Shown in pieces: positions 1 through 11,476 of a DNA stretch of 64,000 nucleotides (its first letter is position 1; every line of letters starts with the position of its first letter). Location of the stretch: contig JAESIW010000020.1 in NCBI GenBank assembly GCA_016802295.1, forward strand, positions 296,363-360,362, written 5' to 3'. The notes beneath the pieces were generated by a model, which was not told the DNA's origin, ran no database searches, and saw only the letters and a program-made list of their open reading frames with translations. A program made the translations under genes and the position numbers. Origin of the DNA: Brachionus rotundiformis. Lineage: Eukaryota; Rotifera; Eurotatoria; Ploima; Brachionidae.

Positions 1-479
1 AAATGGTGCTATTTAATATCCAAAAGATAATTGATGGCACGATGAACTTTTATTTAATTTAATTAGAACAAAATCAAACTTCCTTAGTTACTAATCAAAA
101 GGATCATCAAAATATTTTTGAATTACCAGCTCAATTTAATTTTTTATTCTTTATTTAAATTAAAAATATTCTTTTAATAAACCTTATTATTAAATTAATT
201 GTAAGATTGATTAATTAATGGGGTTTAAAGCTTGTTTAGAAAAGAAACCTGTCTAGTCAGCGAATCTAACACTTTGAAAGCGTAAAATAGTGCTTTATGG
301 ACACCCAAAAGTTATGAATGGGACCAGAATGAAAGTCGTGTGCATTAACACTAAATTGGATACCATGATCACTATCGATGGTACTCAAATCTAATGTGTA
401 AGTGAATTCACATACTTCGAAAGCTGCATCTGTCCAACCAATAAGAAGCACAAAAGTACATAGCAGTAGACTAGCAAAC
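1..479. other. AT-rich intergenic DNA with a weak dispersed repeat
   Basis: No convincing gene is seen. A stretch around 300-450 read on the minus strand contains a short peptide-like segment with AHDFH. A similar segment recurs on the minus strand near 18400-18440 (AHDFHLDP). The two are probably remnants of the same repeat or duplicated gene piece; the family is not recognised. Confidence 0.3.
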
Positions 480-600
480 GGGACACTTGACTAAAAGACT
501 GCGATGGCTTGGAATTGTACTTAGAATGAAAATAACAGGCGTACCAGACAGAGCTCTTCAATGGAAACCTCGAAGTAGACAGAAGTAATCTGGTTCATAA
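480..600 (+). mobile_element. LINE ORF2 C-terminal scrap (RTE-like)
   Basis: The plus strand reads LKRLRWLGIVLRM, then a spacer, then ALQWKPRSRQK before a stop. This matches the conserved tail of RTE-type non-LTR retrotransposon polyproteins, usually of the form RRLRWLGHVLRM...ALxWxPxGxRxRGRP. Only about 35 codons remain and there is no reverse transcriptase around it, so it is a dead fragment. Confidence 0.5.
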
Positions 601-698
601 TAAAGTTATTTTCAAGGTTAAGACAAGAGCAGTGCTAAATTAAATATTAAATTTTAATTATGGCTACATTTTCTCTGATTGTTGAGCTGTAAGAAGAC

Positions 699-1158
699 CC
701 AATTCCTAGCTAGGATCTTGTAAGAACTTTCAGGAGTTAATAAGAACATGATTCTTAAAAGGATCTAAAAAAGATCGAAAGACTAAATTCTTGTTTTTTC
801 CATCTGGCCATGATTTTTTAAGAGTTTCAAGAGATTCCTATTGGAATCCTGAATGAAATGTTATGAAATATTTTCAAACTATCCTCTTGGAACAAGAATA
901 TTTCTACAATTCAAACATGATCTCAAAATTTTTAATATAAGGAATCGTCTGACATGTTGAATGAATCTTTTTGACTCATTTTTATTTTCTTGAAATACAA
1001 CTAATAAATATGATTTCTGAATTCCAAGGAGCTAAATAAGATCCTATGAAATCCTAAGGAATTTCTGTTAGGATCGTACACTCAGCTGGTTAAGAAAAAT
1101 GTCCAGAAAAGACCCGGAATCCTGACAGAATCCTTATTAAGATCTAGACGGGAATTGG
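699..1158. repeat. Foldback/MITE-like element, about 460 bp
   Basis: The left end begins CCAATTCCTAGCTAGGATCTT and the right end is the imperfect reverse complement (AAGATCTAGACGGGAATTGG). The interior repeats short GGATCxT/AATCCT motifs and has no ORF. The size, terminal inverted repeats and lack of coding capacity suggest a non-autonomous DNA transposon. Confidence 0.5.
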
Positions 1159-1199
1159 TTTTTTTAGTATACAATTAGTGATCAAAATTTGGTTTTGTT

Positions 1200-1376
1200 A
1201 AAATGGTACAAAATGACAGATCAATATTTTAAAAGATATTGTTTAATATCTTTTTTCTAAAAATTAAAAACATGGTACAATATAAACTGTCAAAATTTGC
1301 CGTGTTTTTTATCTTTAGAAAGAAGTTATTAAAAAACATTTTCTGAAAATGTTGTTCTGTCATTTTGTACCATTTT
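1200..1376. repeat. Small MITE with 20-bp perfect terminal inverted repeats
   Basis: AAAATGGTACAAAATGACAG at 1200-1219 is the exact reverse complement of 1357-1376. The 137-bp interior is AT-rich and contains further partial copies of the GGTACA motif. There is no ORF. It fits a miniature inverted-repeat element. Confidence 0.55.
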
Positions 1377-1750
1377 CACAAAAAAAAATTTGTCATTTAT
1401 TTTTGGATAAATTTGTAATTTTTTTAAAATGGTTAGACTTGAGAAAATAAACTTAACTTGAATTTAAATTTAAAGTCCATTCTTATTCTAATTACCAATT
1501 GCCACAAATTGAATAAAACAAGAACAAAAACTTTTTAAAGCTTTAGAGAGAAAAAAAAACAAAAAAAGAAAAAAATTAAATTCAAAATTTTTAATTTATA
1601 TACTTTTATTCAACAATAAACAGAAAAAAAAAAAATAAATTTAATTTTACATAGTTTGTTTTTTTTTAAGTTGAGTTTGATACTTTTTTTTAGTTATTTA
1701 TTTGTAAACTTTTTAATAAAATAAAATAAACTTACACAAAACCAATTAAA
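1377..1750. other. AT-rich 3' flank
   Basis: Homopolymer-rich A/T sequence lies downstream of the minus-strand gene that ends at 1751. It contains several AATAAA-like signals, which on the gene strand could serve in 3'-end formation. No ORF or RNA gene is seen. Confidence 0.4.
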
Positions 1751-3371
1751 CTATTTCAACAAGTCTTGGTACTCTTTTTCCACAATGAACTGTTCATCGT
1801 CGTCATAGACATCATCTATCTCGCCCTCTTCACTCTCACGCCTCTTGCCGTTCTCCTTGCGCTTCTTTTTCGACGGCTTCAGGTCCTCGCTAGACTTGTT
1901 CCTCCGTTTGGTGCTGGACTTTTTCTTTTTTCTCGGCCTAAGCTCATCGCCGCTCTCCTCGCCCTCCTCTCTGTCGCCAAACAAAGCCTTGACAGTCTCG
2001 TGAATGTTCACACAATCGTCATAGGTCAACGAGCCATCGTCGTTGACAATTTGGTCAAGTAGGCCAGCCAGTGTCATCTTAAGATCGTAGTCTGGCTCGT
2101 CCAGTTGATCCATGTGCGCTTCGAGCACGTTCTTGAGCATGTCTTTGATAGAGTCCAAATTTTCGGACTCACTTTCGCTTTCGTGCTTCTTTCTCTTGTG
2201 CTTTTTGGACGATTTTTTGGACCGGTGCCTCTTGGACTCTTTGTCTTTACGCTTGGACCTGGACTCGTTTATGATCGAGTCCAAGTCCTCGTCTAGGTCG
2301 TAATTGTAGGCATTGTCGTCAAGGTCGTAGGCCGCATCGTCGCCAAACTCTTCCTCTTCGTCCAAAAAGCTCGGATAGTCGTCCTGGTAGCGCTGGTTGA
2401 ACTGGTACTGCGGAGGCAGATGAGTGGGCACAGGTCCGAGCAAAGATTGTCCTTGGGTCTGAAACGGCTGAGCGACTGGCTGATTGATGCTCTGGAAAGG
2501 AGCTGGGCCGGTTTGAGGCACCATGTTGTATGGGGCCATGGGGGGGTAGACGCCAGGCGGCCGTGCAACCACACCGCCGGGCGCCAATCCGGGCATTCTA
2601 ACACCAGGCGGGTAGGCATAAGAATTTGGCGCTGGCACAGGCATAAAACCTGGCCGGGCACTCGGCGGTAGGCTTGGTGTGGGCAAAAGGCCTTGGCCAG
2701 CAGCTTGGGAAGTGGCCGCTATTTGGGGCCTAATTTGAGCCAGAGTGGTCAAATCGGACGCGGTCTTGGGCATCTGTGGAGCTGCTTTCTCTTCAGCTTG
2801 GACCGCATGTACCAATGGTGCTGCGGTGGTGTCTGTCTTAATTTTTCTGGCTAATTTGTTACTAATGGCCATTTGTTGCTTCTGCAGATCGGTAAGCTGT
2901 GAAGCTGTGCTTTGAAGAGTGGTCACCTCGGATGGACTTGAGCCTCCAAACTGGTCATTGGTCTTTATTTTGATGCTGATTGATTTTTTGACAAAATTTT
3001 TGAATCCAGCTGCAGCTATGCCGGTCGCCGATTTGGACACGTGGGTGTTTTTTTCCTCTTTGCCAGGCTGACTGGCCTGGCTGTCTTCGTTCGATTCGTA
3101 CTGGCCTGTTTCTTCGCTTTGCTTGAGTGTGTCGGCTCCAATTGGTCGAAATTTGGACTCCTGGCCAGCCGATTTCGGCTTCTTGTGACGACCAAAGCTG
3201 CGCTCGGAGTCCGAGTTCATCGAACTGTTGCTCTCGTCCTCGCTGGACTCTTCTGTGCCCGATGAAGACAACATTGGTTGATCTATGCATGCAAAGTATA
3301 GAAAATGTTTCTCTTTCTTTGGCTAGCTGTTTATTACCTGCTAAAAGGCACCGGATCCTCTTCTTGGACAT
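1751..3371 (-). CDS. Disordered Lys/Ser/Glu-rich protein, function unknown
   Basis: Proposed two-exon gene: exon 1 3371-3338 (start MSKKRIRCLLA), a 55-bp intron 3337-3283 with GTAATA...ATAG borders, exon 2 3282-1751. The joined frame is open for 521 aa. An alternative start is the internal ATG at 3274, giving 507 aa. The N-terminus is Ser/Glu-rich and acidic. The middle is Pro/Gly/Gln/Tyr-rich and low complexity. An acidic patch follows, then Lys/Arg-rich blocks (RKDKESKRHRSKK, PRKKKKSSTKRR) that look like nuclear localisation signals. A short stretch before the last basic block (LKMTLAGLLDQIVNDDG) may be folded helix. Composition suggests a nuclear or chromatin-associated protein, but no family is recognised. 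The downstream neighbour at 4640-6409 has similar composition and lies on the same strand. The long plus-strand open frames here are composition shadows. Confidence 0.65.
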
Positions 3372-4639
3372 GCACTCGAGCGCCTCTAGACATCTTTCTT
3401 TTATGTCGCGTAATTGTTTAGTCTAGTTGTAAAACAAGATTAAAAAGATAAAGTGGTAAATTGATCAAGTTAGGAGATTAGCTGAGAAATAGGAAAGAGT
3501 TGGAAAATAAGTGGCTTGGTAAAGATTGGGAAAAAATGAAAAAATGCATTTGTTTTTTATTTATTTTTTTTTGTGTGTTTAAACCAACAATTTCTAATTA
3601 ACAATTTCATTTTTATTATTTTTCTTATTAATAAAATCTAAAAAAATAGAAAATATTTCATTTTATTATTTAATCAAAATAATCTCCAACTTTATAAAAA
3701 ATTAGCTCGGTTTTGGACACTTTTAAGGCCTCGTTTTGGTATAATTATTTTAAAAGTTAAAGTTGATATTTCCTAGTTTTAATAGATAAATTTTTGAATA
3801 AAGATATCATCATTGTATCAAAAAATGTTCACAAAATATTTTTATCATGTAAGAAACTAATAATAAATGAATAAGATTCAAACAACTATTTAAATCTAGT
3901 GGCCTGTACCATCATTCAAAATTTGAAAAATTGGTAACTTGGCCAACAATTTTCAGCACTTTGTTTATCAATTTTTCTTTCTAAAATTATTATTTCGTCT
4001 ATGAGACATAGATAAATAGCAAATTTTAACAACTAGATAAATTTAATAGCCCTATGATCCAACTATCAGGCTCTAAAATATTTCTATCTACGAAATTTGT
4101 GAGAAAATTGGCACAAATATTTTTTTGCCATTGGGAATTTTGGAAAAAAAAATTTGTATAAGATATTCAGCTTATCTGATTCATTTTGCAGAAAGGGTCT
4201 TGCACCCTTACACAAAAAGCTATCCAAATTTAAAATTTTTTTCCAAAATTCCCAATATTAAATTTGATGAAACTTTTTAGCCATTATTGGAAACAAAATG
4301 GGATGCAGGGACCTATTTTTGGTCAATTTGACCCATCTCAGAACTTAGCTAACCATTAATGTGCACAAAATAGTTTTGCAGAATTTTGCAGAATTTTGCA
4401 GAGTAAAAAAAAGCAAAAAACCCTTCTAGAAGGCCATTTAATAAGATCTATGGATGCATGTGGAAAGTAATGGGTCACGTGATCTTCGGTGGTCGACTGG
4501 CTTAAAAAAAACAACCACTTTATATCCAATTATCTAAAAAAAAGTCAAATTTTTAATTTAAAAAAAAATCATTTTAGTAGAATGAACAGACGTGAAAAAA
4601 AAATTCAAATTGCAAAACTAACTTAACAAAAGTTTAGTT
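3372..4639. other. Intergenic, AT-rich, with a small inverted repeat
   Basis: No gene is supported. An inverted repeat spans 4130-4256: the arm ATTGGGAATTTTGG plus an A-run pairs with its near complement ending CCAAAATTCCCAAT. Three tandem copies of GCAGAATTTT lie near 4378-4400. Both features look like transposon debris. Confidence 0.4.
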
Positions 4640-6409
4640 TCACAGTAAAACAGGCTTAGCTTGTAAGCCGGAAAAAATTTCACAGGTATAAAAGTGTCTT
4701 AAACCGAGCTTCTCTTGACCATGAAGCAAAATTACCTTCAGTATGTCAGGCAACATGGCCTTCAGCTTGCTGCCCTTGATGCACCTGAACATTTCGTTAA
4801 GCATGCGCTCTCTGTCCTTAATGTAGGCGCCAATGGGCTTCAAGTGCTCTTTGAGCTCGAGCATGCTGCTGTCCGAGTCGGTGTGTCCGTTGCGCGCGTC
4901 ATTATTAAACTTGACGGCCTTCTTGCGCCTAGCGCGCTTCTCACTGGCGTTGCTCAGCGAGCTGGACGTCGACGCGGAGCTGCCCGAGTCCGAGTCGGAC
5001 GAGCCGGCCTCTGACTCGTTGTTAGTCGGCTGTATTTGGCCGTCCTCTAAAATATCGTCCTGCTTTTTCTTGCTCTTTTTGTCCGCATCGGACTCGGACG
5101 ACGAGTCCGACGAAGACGAGGACGCCTTCTTCTTTTTCTTGCTCTTTTTCTTCTTTTTCTGAACATCGCCAACCTCTTCCACTTTGTCCTCGTTTAGGCC
5201 AATTGATTTCTGAAATACCAACGGCAAATTGTTGGTCGGATGTTGCTTTATGAATCGGCTGTAGTACGTGTTCGTTTTGACACGCTTCTGGAACACTTTT
5301 TGCTTGTTATTCGGCTCGAATATGTTTCGGCCGAGCAGTCGATAGTTTGGAAATTTCTTGTTGGCCAATAGCATGGACATTTGTTCGGGATTGAGTTGAC
5401 TTTGCTGTCTGAGCTTGAGCAATTGCTGGTACTTTTGCTTTTTTTGCTGGTATTCCTGTAGGAGCTGTTGGTGCTTTTCGAGTGTGCGCTTCTGTTCGTC
5501 GGAGAGAGTGTACTCGCGGCCCTCGGCCGAAGCGTTCGCAATAGCAGAGGTGATCTCGCAGACAAGGTCGGTGAGCTCGGGGTCGGTGCTGGATGGAGAC
5601 TTGGGCTCTTCCATGGCCTCGTTAGGCTCAAGGTCCTTGGGGTCCTCTTTCTTGGGCTTGTGAGCGGGCGGGTGGCGCGTCCCGGAGTAGTAGGGCTCGG
5701 CGTCCTCGGCAGGGTAGTATCTGGGCCGGGCGAACTTGCCGAATTTGGGCATGTAGCCCTGAGGCGGCGGGTAGTAAGGGGCGGCGGAGGCGGCCGGCGG
5801 GGGGTAGCGCATGCCCGGGTACATGTGGCGGTAGCGGGAAGGGGGCGGCCCGGGCGGGTAGTAGCCCGGCGGGTACGGCGCCGGCTTGGAGCGGTAGGGG
5901 TCGGGGGAGCGCGAGGCCGAGCGGGACCTTGACCGCGAGCCGTAATAGTAGTCGTAGTAGTGGTACGGGTAGGTGTAGTAGCGGCCGGGGCTGGCAGACC
6001 TTGACCTTGAGCGAGGCGGGGCCCTCGGCAGGGGAGAGCGTGTGCGCGATTTTTTCTTGCGAGATTCCTTATTTTTTGACTTTGTTTGTGGTGACGATTT
6101 TTTTGTCTTATGGGTTTCGGTTTTTTTCGAGCTCTTGGACTCGGCTTTGCGTCCCCGGGAGCGGCTGCGGGTCTTTGAGCGCGCCTTGGCCGGCTTGGAG
6201 CGCAGCGGGGACGGCGATATGGACGAGCGGCGGTCGTTGGTGACCGTTATTTTGAGTCTTTTGGAAGAGGCGGACACTGGCGTGGGCTCTTTTTTGACCA
6301 CACGTGATGAGACCGTTTTTTGCCTTGTTGACTTGTGCTCATGGTCATTTTCGTAGTCATACTCATGCTTTGATGAACTCCTATGATGTACGCGACGTAT
6401 ATCTGTCAT
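4640..6409 (-). CDS. RS-rich protein with CAAP1-like C-terminal motif
   Basis: One open frame of 589 aa starting MTDIRRVHH. Residues about 55-140 are Arg/Ser/Lys-rich with SR dipeptides. Residues about 140-240 are Tyr/Pro/Gly-rich (YYPPG, YPPPA). A Gln/Lys coiled-coil-like helix lies near 305-345. It is followed by a conserved-looking block (KFPNYRLLGRNIFEPNNK), a poly-Lys/Ser acidic tract, and near 525-560 the motif LKPIGAYIKDRERML plus LKAMLPDILK. That last motif resembles the CAAP1 (caspase activity and apoptosis inhibitor) domain; this is from memory of the family. Low-complexity SR/Tyr-Pro regions are typical of splicing-speckle proteins. The sequence CTGAAG/GTAATTTTG right after LPDILK could be a splice donor, so the last about 30 residues may be intron read-through. 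Confidence 0.65.
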   Translation of the reverse strand: MTDIRRVHHRSSSKHEYDYENDHEHKSTRQKTVSSRVVKKEPTPVSASSKRLKITVTNDRRSSISPSPLRSKPAKARSKTRSRSRGRKAESKSSKKTETHKTKKSSPQTKSKNKESRKKKSRTRSPLPRAPPRSRSRSASPGRYYTYPYHYYDYYYGSRSRSRSASRSPDPYRSKPAPYPPGYYPPGPPPSRYRHMYPGMRYPPPAASAAPYYPPPQGYMPKFGKFARPRYYPAEDAEPYYSGTRHPPAHKPKKEDPKDLEPNEAMEEPKSPSSTDPELTDLVCEITSAIANASAEGREYTLSDEQKRTLEKHQQLLQEYQQKKQKYQQLLKLRQQSQLNPEQMSMLLANKKFPNYRLLGRNIFEPNNKQKVFQKRVKTNTYYSRFIKQHPTNNLPLVFQKSIGLNEDKVEEVGDVQKKKKKSKKKKKASSSSSDSSSESDADKKSKKKQDDILEDGQIQPTNNESEAGSSDSDSGSSASTSSSLSNASEKRARRKKAVKFNNDARNGHTDSDSSMLELKEHLKPIGAYIKDRERMLNEMFRCIKGSKLKAMLPDILKVILLHGQEKLGLRHFYTCEIFSGLQAKPVLL

Positions 6410-6949
6410 TTAGGGTTTTAATTTAGATTATGTCAATTAATAGAAGAGAGAAAAATTAAAGAAAAAAAATTTTCTTTAAATTAGATAATGTTTTTTTTTT
6501 TGTATTTGTGTGTGTGTGAGTGAGCGGGCTTTGATGGTTTTTTTAAGTTTTAACTTAAGGTTTTCTCTGTTGACTCTCGCTATTCTTATAATTGAACAAA
6601 TTTTCTAAAGCTGTGTTTATTATCAACCATTTTTATTTTTATTAAGTTTATGTATTGTGTGCTCGTTTTCATTCGTGTACACGCCACTTTCTCACTTGTT
6701 TGAAATAATTAATAATATTTAAGACAGTGACTTGAATTTTGTCTGCATACAAAGCTGATCTTTGAAGCAGTGAAAGCATGCATGTGTTCGTTGCGTAGTC
6801 AAAGTAACACATATTTTTATTTTCAATCAAATAGATAAATATTCTAAAAGGTTTGTGGACCTTCCATCTAAAGAATAATAACTAAGCGCTTACTATTTAT
6901 GAATTAAGAAGCTTAAGAAACTATAGGGATTTTTGTTATCATAACTACT
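6410..6949. other. Promoter-side intergenic region
   Basis: This is the 5' flank of the minus-strand RS-rich gene. It contains a short TG/GAG run (TGTGTGTGTGAGTGAG) near 6505-6522 and otherwise AT-rich sequence. No gene is seen. Confidence 0.35.
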
Positions 6950-9110
6950 TGAATTGTAAGGACTGTGTTACTTTAAATGATTACAGGAAGGCTATAAGAG
7001 ATTACAAAAAGCTTAACCGTCAAAAATGAAATTATTTTTTGAGTCTAAATCCTCAAAAGATTTCAAAAATTCCAAAAAATTCTGCAATTGTTACAAGTCA
7101 TCCTTTAAAACTAGATGAGATAATGATCTTGACAGCTTTCCAGAAGAGCTAGTTTGGGATGATATAAAGGTTAATAATCCCGTTGATCAAGTTGAGATGT
7201 TTAACAGCTGCTTTGCATCTATTGCATCTTCATCATTGTCCGGTGAAAATGACTCAGCAAAATATATTTTTGACGGATTTAAAGAATTAAAGTTAAATAA
7301 CTTTTTGTAACACCTGGCTTTTCATTTCATGAGTTTTCTCTTGATGAAATTAAAAAAGCTCTTCTACCATCTTCTAGTTCACCTGGTTATATTGGTATTC
7401 ATCCTAAGATACTAATTATATATTTGCTCCTTTACTTCTTCTTATTTTTAATGAATGCTTGAGATTAAGATCTATTCCAGATGACTGGAAGCTAGCTATT
7501 GTTAATCCTTTGTTTAATAACAAAGGTAATAAATCAGACATTAACAATTATAGGGCTATTTCAGTTCTTTCTCTGATTGCAAAATTGTTTGAAAGATTAT
7601 TGGCTTATCAAATCTCAAGCTATTTTGAATCTAATAATATTTTTTTTAATGGGCAGCATGGATTCAGAGCTGGGCATTCATGTCAGACTGCATTTCATGA
7701 ATATCTAAGTGAATTAAATTTAGCTAAGGAAAAGAAACTTACTACTTTATCACTTTTTATTGACTTTAGAAAAGCTTTTGACGTGATTGATCCAAATCTT
7801 CTTTTCTTGAAATTATTTCACTATGGATTTGACAATAATTCCTTAGGTCTTCTATCAAATTATTTTGTTAATAAATTTCAAATAATTCATCTTGGTAACG
7901 AAAGATCCAAACCTACAGCTATAAAGTTAGGTGTAGCGCAGGGTTCAGTTCTAGGTCCTCTTCTTTTTCTGATTTTTATTAATGATTTTCCTTATCATTT
8001 AAGCAAATTTGACATAAAAATGTTTGCTGATGACACTACGATCAGTTACTCTGATATGGACTTAGATAGTGTTTTAAAAAATTTTTCGGGTACCATCCAC
8101 TTTCTTAGTGATTGGTGTTATTTTAACAAGGTTGATATTAATTGGTCAAAAACCTATTATATGATCTTTTCTAATAAAAAATTAACAAAATAGAATTAGA
8201 GAAAGAAAAAATTTTGAATTAAACTGCACCGTAATGAATTCCGAATTAGTGGAGCTTTGACTCAATGCAATCCACATTTTATTTGTTTCTTCACTCTCAT
8301 TTTGATGCCAAGTTGAAGCTGTTGAAAGTAGTAAGTATTTAAGCTGGTAGTCTTTATTTCTTGTCGACTATCACATTTTCGAATAAAAATACTATCTTCC
8401 CAAAATGATTAATCTTTGTGGAAATGAAATAAAAGTTGTCAATGAACTCTTTTAGGTTATAATATTGATCAGAATCTAAATTTTTCTAAATTAGCATGTA
8501 GTATATCATTAGTTGTGAATAAAAAATTTTTCAGCATTAAGAGACTATTCTATCTATCAACTTCTGTAAAAATACAGTTCTTTAAGACGTTTATATTGCC
8601 TTATTTTGATTATTGCTCGACTCTCTTATGCTATTTCTCAAAAGAGGCTATAATAAAATTGGCCAAGAGTTATTATTTAACATTATTTAAATTGTTTAGG
8701 TTCAATTTTGATGTAAATAATTTTAATGATATTAATAACTTCTTAGAAAAGTATGGCTTATATGCATTCCAACATAGAATACTTGAACGAATGCTTTCTT
8801 TTGCTTATAAAACATTATACTTTCTTAATTCTCCTGAGAATCTAAGGCAGAATTTAAATAAAAATTACTCAAGAAATTTAAAATATAATTTCTTTGTGAT
8901 CAAGAGATCAACGTTGAAATTAACAACATTTAAGCATTCTATTTTTAATAATATCAATTTAATTTTCATAGATTTTGAAAAAAAATTCAAAAAACTTAAT
9001 TTAAACATTTCAATGTTTTACTTTTTTAAATGATTATTTGAACAATTTATTTTTAATTAGTAAAATTTATTTTATTTAAATAAATGGAATGTTAATCGGT
9101 CTTTATGACA
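6950..9110 (+). mobile_element. Decayed non-LTR retrotransposon (LINE) with reverse transcriptase
   Basis: Frame-broken ORF2. 6950-7440 carries the pre-RT region (for example LDSFPEELVWDDI, then FSLDEIKKAL) with several frameshifts. 7459-8193 is an open RT core of about 244 codons with PDDWKLAIVNPLFNNKG, NNYRAISVLS, SLFIDFRKAFDVI, GVAQGSVLGPLLFLIFINDF and the catalytic FADDT. 8515-9033 is the C-terminal domain (FILPYFDYCSTLL). Between them, 8200-8420 does not continue the RT frame and contains a piece resembling another LINE (CQVEAVESSKYL). The 3' end is CACTAGCCTGTTGATTAACC followed by TTGAAAT at 9116-9140. The same tail recurs at several other places in this window. The copy is inactive; its clade (CR1/Jockey-like) is uncertain. 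Confidence 0.85.
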
Positions 9111-9140
9111 TGGGCACTAGCCTGTTGATTAACCTTGAAA

Positions 9141-10617
9141 TAATTTAATTTTTATGTCTTCTGAAAGAAAGTATATATTTCAGTCAGCTAAATTGGCTGA
9201 ACCGAAAGGACGTCGCAGGATCTCCATTGAAACTTGGCCAAAAATTTTAAAAATGAAGACAAATCAAAAAAAATAAAAAAGGGGTGCCATTTTGATTATG
9301 GAAGGTACAATCTATCAAAAATACCAAGACCAGGTTTAAAAATAAACGGAAGAAGTGTACAAATTTTCTAAACATAACTTTTATGGCATTGACCTGGGCG
9401 AAAACTCTGAAGGTTCCTGCATTCCTCTTTTATACACTTATACTACCATCTTTCTTGTTTTAGAAATAGGTGCTACCAACTTTCCACCTCTAGTTATACA
9501 AGAACGCGCTGAAACCACATTGACCGACTTTTGACCAAAAATGTCCCCGAATGTTTTAAATTTACCAATTTTTGATTTACACATTTTCTGAGATTTAATG
9601 CCGATTAAAATGAGCCAAAGACCTCTTCTTTATCAAGATATTCAAGAAGTGATGAATAAACCAAATTTATTATCTAATTTTTTGGAATATATTAGCGCTA
9701 AGCGCTTAAAGTAAACTATCTATAAATTGTATTTAAATGAGGGCTAAATAAATCGGAAAGTTGATCACATTTATTATTGAAACTTTAATTAGTAAAAAAA
9801 TATTATGCAAAAAAGATAAACTGATAAAATTTTACAGTCTAATACGAAATTATTTTCGAAAATAATTATGGTTTTTTTGATTATTTATTTTTTTCCCATG
9901 TCAAGCCCTTAGGTGTCTTGCATAATCTGTGCCGAAATTGTCCTCGGTGGTTTTTCAAAATTCGAATATCACTTTGATATATCTGTTTGTACAGAATATA
10001 AAATCAAACTTGAATAAAAAAGCCACTCATTTTATAGCCTTTTTTCTAGGCAATATGTGTATTAAATTTCAGACAAATAGCTAATTCTGATCGAAAGATA
10101 TAAGAATAAAGCCATCATTTTACTCAATTTTCACTAATTCAAAAAATCTTAGAGTTTTGATTTTTTATAATAATAACTTCTGTAAATATTATCCGAATAA
10201 AATAAGTTATGGCTCATTTTAATCAAGATTAAATTCACTACAAACAGATATATCAAAGTGATATTCGAATTTCTAAAACCGCTTTGAGTTTAGAATTAAT
10301 CGATGGTAAAAGATGCAAATTCAAACAATCAAATTAAATTTTTTTAATTTTTTTACTAAAAATATTTTTTTTTATTGATTAAATGGAAAAATTAATTTTT
10401 ATTAAGTATTCTTACTATTTATATTATTTTTTAATAAAAAAATTGACATAAAATTAATATTATTATTTTTAAAGGGTTTTTTACTATTTCTGTTTTCTGT
10501 GAATTTTTACTAAAAATATTGTGCAAAAATATTATGAGTCATTGCTAAAATAAAATCTATTTACTAGACTTTTTTATACTTTAACTTAAATTATATTAAG
10601 TAATTATTAAGCCATTA
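9141..10617. repeat. Non-coding region with a 34-bp inverted-repeat element
   Basis: 34 bases at 9958-9991 (ending ATATATCTGTTTGTA) are the exact reverse complement of 10239-10272. A second, outer pair (GATTAAAATGAGCCA near 9603 and TGGCTCATTTTAATC near 10210) suggests a nested or rearranged foldback element. No ORF above noise. The rest is AT-rich. Confidence 0.45.
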
Positions 10618-10690
10618 GCCGAAATAGCTCAGTTGGGAGAGCGTTAGACTGAAGATCTAAAGGTCCTTGGTTCGATCCCGAGTTTCGGCA
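10618..10690 (+). tRNA. tRNA-Phe (GAA)
   Basis: A 73-nt cloverleaf. The acceptor stem GCCGAAA pairs with TTTCGGC plus discriminator A. The A-box TAGCTCAGTTGGG and the T-arm/B-box GGTTCGATCCC are canonical. The anticodon loop CTGAAGA gives anticodon GAA, Phe. There is no intron. A T-run 2 nt after the 3' end serves as RNA polymerase III terminator. Confidence 0.97.
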
Positions 10691-11403
10691 CTTTTTATTT
10701 GTATTGCATCATAACTTAATAGACAAAAACTCAAGTTTATTTGATAAGCTTAATTTTTAATTTTTTTGTTGTGATTCATTAATATTTTATGTAATTAAAA
10801 GCCACAAAATGAATTTTTTTTTCTTAAAAAAAGCATTAATTCAAAAATTTACTTAAATCTATGAATCTTTTATATAGAAAAACAAACATTGTTAAATATT
10901 GTAAAATATACTTTAAAGCTTTTTACTATAATATAAAATAATAAAATAATTAAATACAATTTCTTTTAAATTAAATTGAATCGAAAATCAAGACTACAAA
11001 TTCAGAAGAGTCTGTCTAAGAGAAAACTCGTGAAATAGAGAAAATGAGCTATTGAATTAGAAATAAGAAAATCGAAACTTGATTCTAAAATTAAAATTTA
11101 ATTAATAATTGATAAAAAAAAATGACTAATTTAAAACAAATTAATTGAAACTTTTTAAACAAACTAATTAAAGACTCTTGGAAATATTTGAAAATTGGTA
11201 AAATGGGAAAACATCGGTACAAGTCGGTCTTCAAAATTTCCCAAAATGGTAAAGCAAAATATATTTGATTATACAATCTAAAGATCAATATTTATTTATT
11301 TATTAAAATCTAAGCAATCAATGTTAGATAATAATCAATTATTAAATAATAATCATACTAAAATATATAAAATTAAATCTCAAAGGGTCCATGAAAAGCA
11401 TCA
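10691..11403. other. AT-rich spacer between two tRNA-Phe genes
   Basis: Very AT-rich. No gene or repeat is recognised apart from the flanking tRNAs. The spacer is unlike the surroundings of the third tRNA copy, so the duplication unit was small or the flanks have decayed. Confidence 0.35.
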
Positions 11404-11476
11404 GCCGAAATAGCTCAGTTGGGAGAGCGTTAGACTGAAGATCTAAAGGTCCTTGGTTCGATCCCGAGTTTCGGCA
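11404..11476 (+). tRNA. tRNA-Phe (GAA), second copy
   Basis: Identical over all 73 nt to the tRNA at 10618-10690, same strand, 713 bp downstream. It has the same GAA anticodon and is followed by a run of seven T's as polymerase III terminator. Confidence 0.97.

Noticed and set aside
1766..2671. Several plus-strand open frames over the disordered gene
   Set aside because: They are antisense to a long frame with biased codons (Ser/Lys/Glu) and show hydrophobic runs expected from reverse-complemented charged codons.
4715..6356. Plus-strand frames up to 154 aa, Val/Gly/Arg-rich
   Set aside because: Antisense shadows of the SR/Tyr-Pro-rich coding region; they have no domain and overlap each other.
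11091..11288. Minus-strand 65-codon hydrophobic frame between tRNAs
   Set aside because: AT-rich Phe/Leu/Ile composition as expected by chance; no motif.
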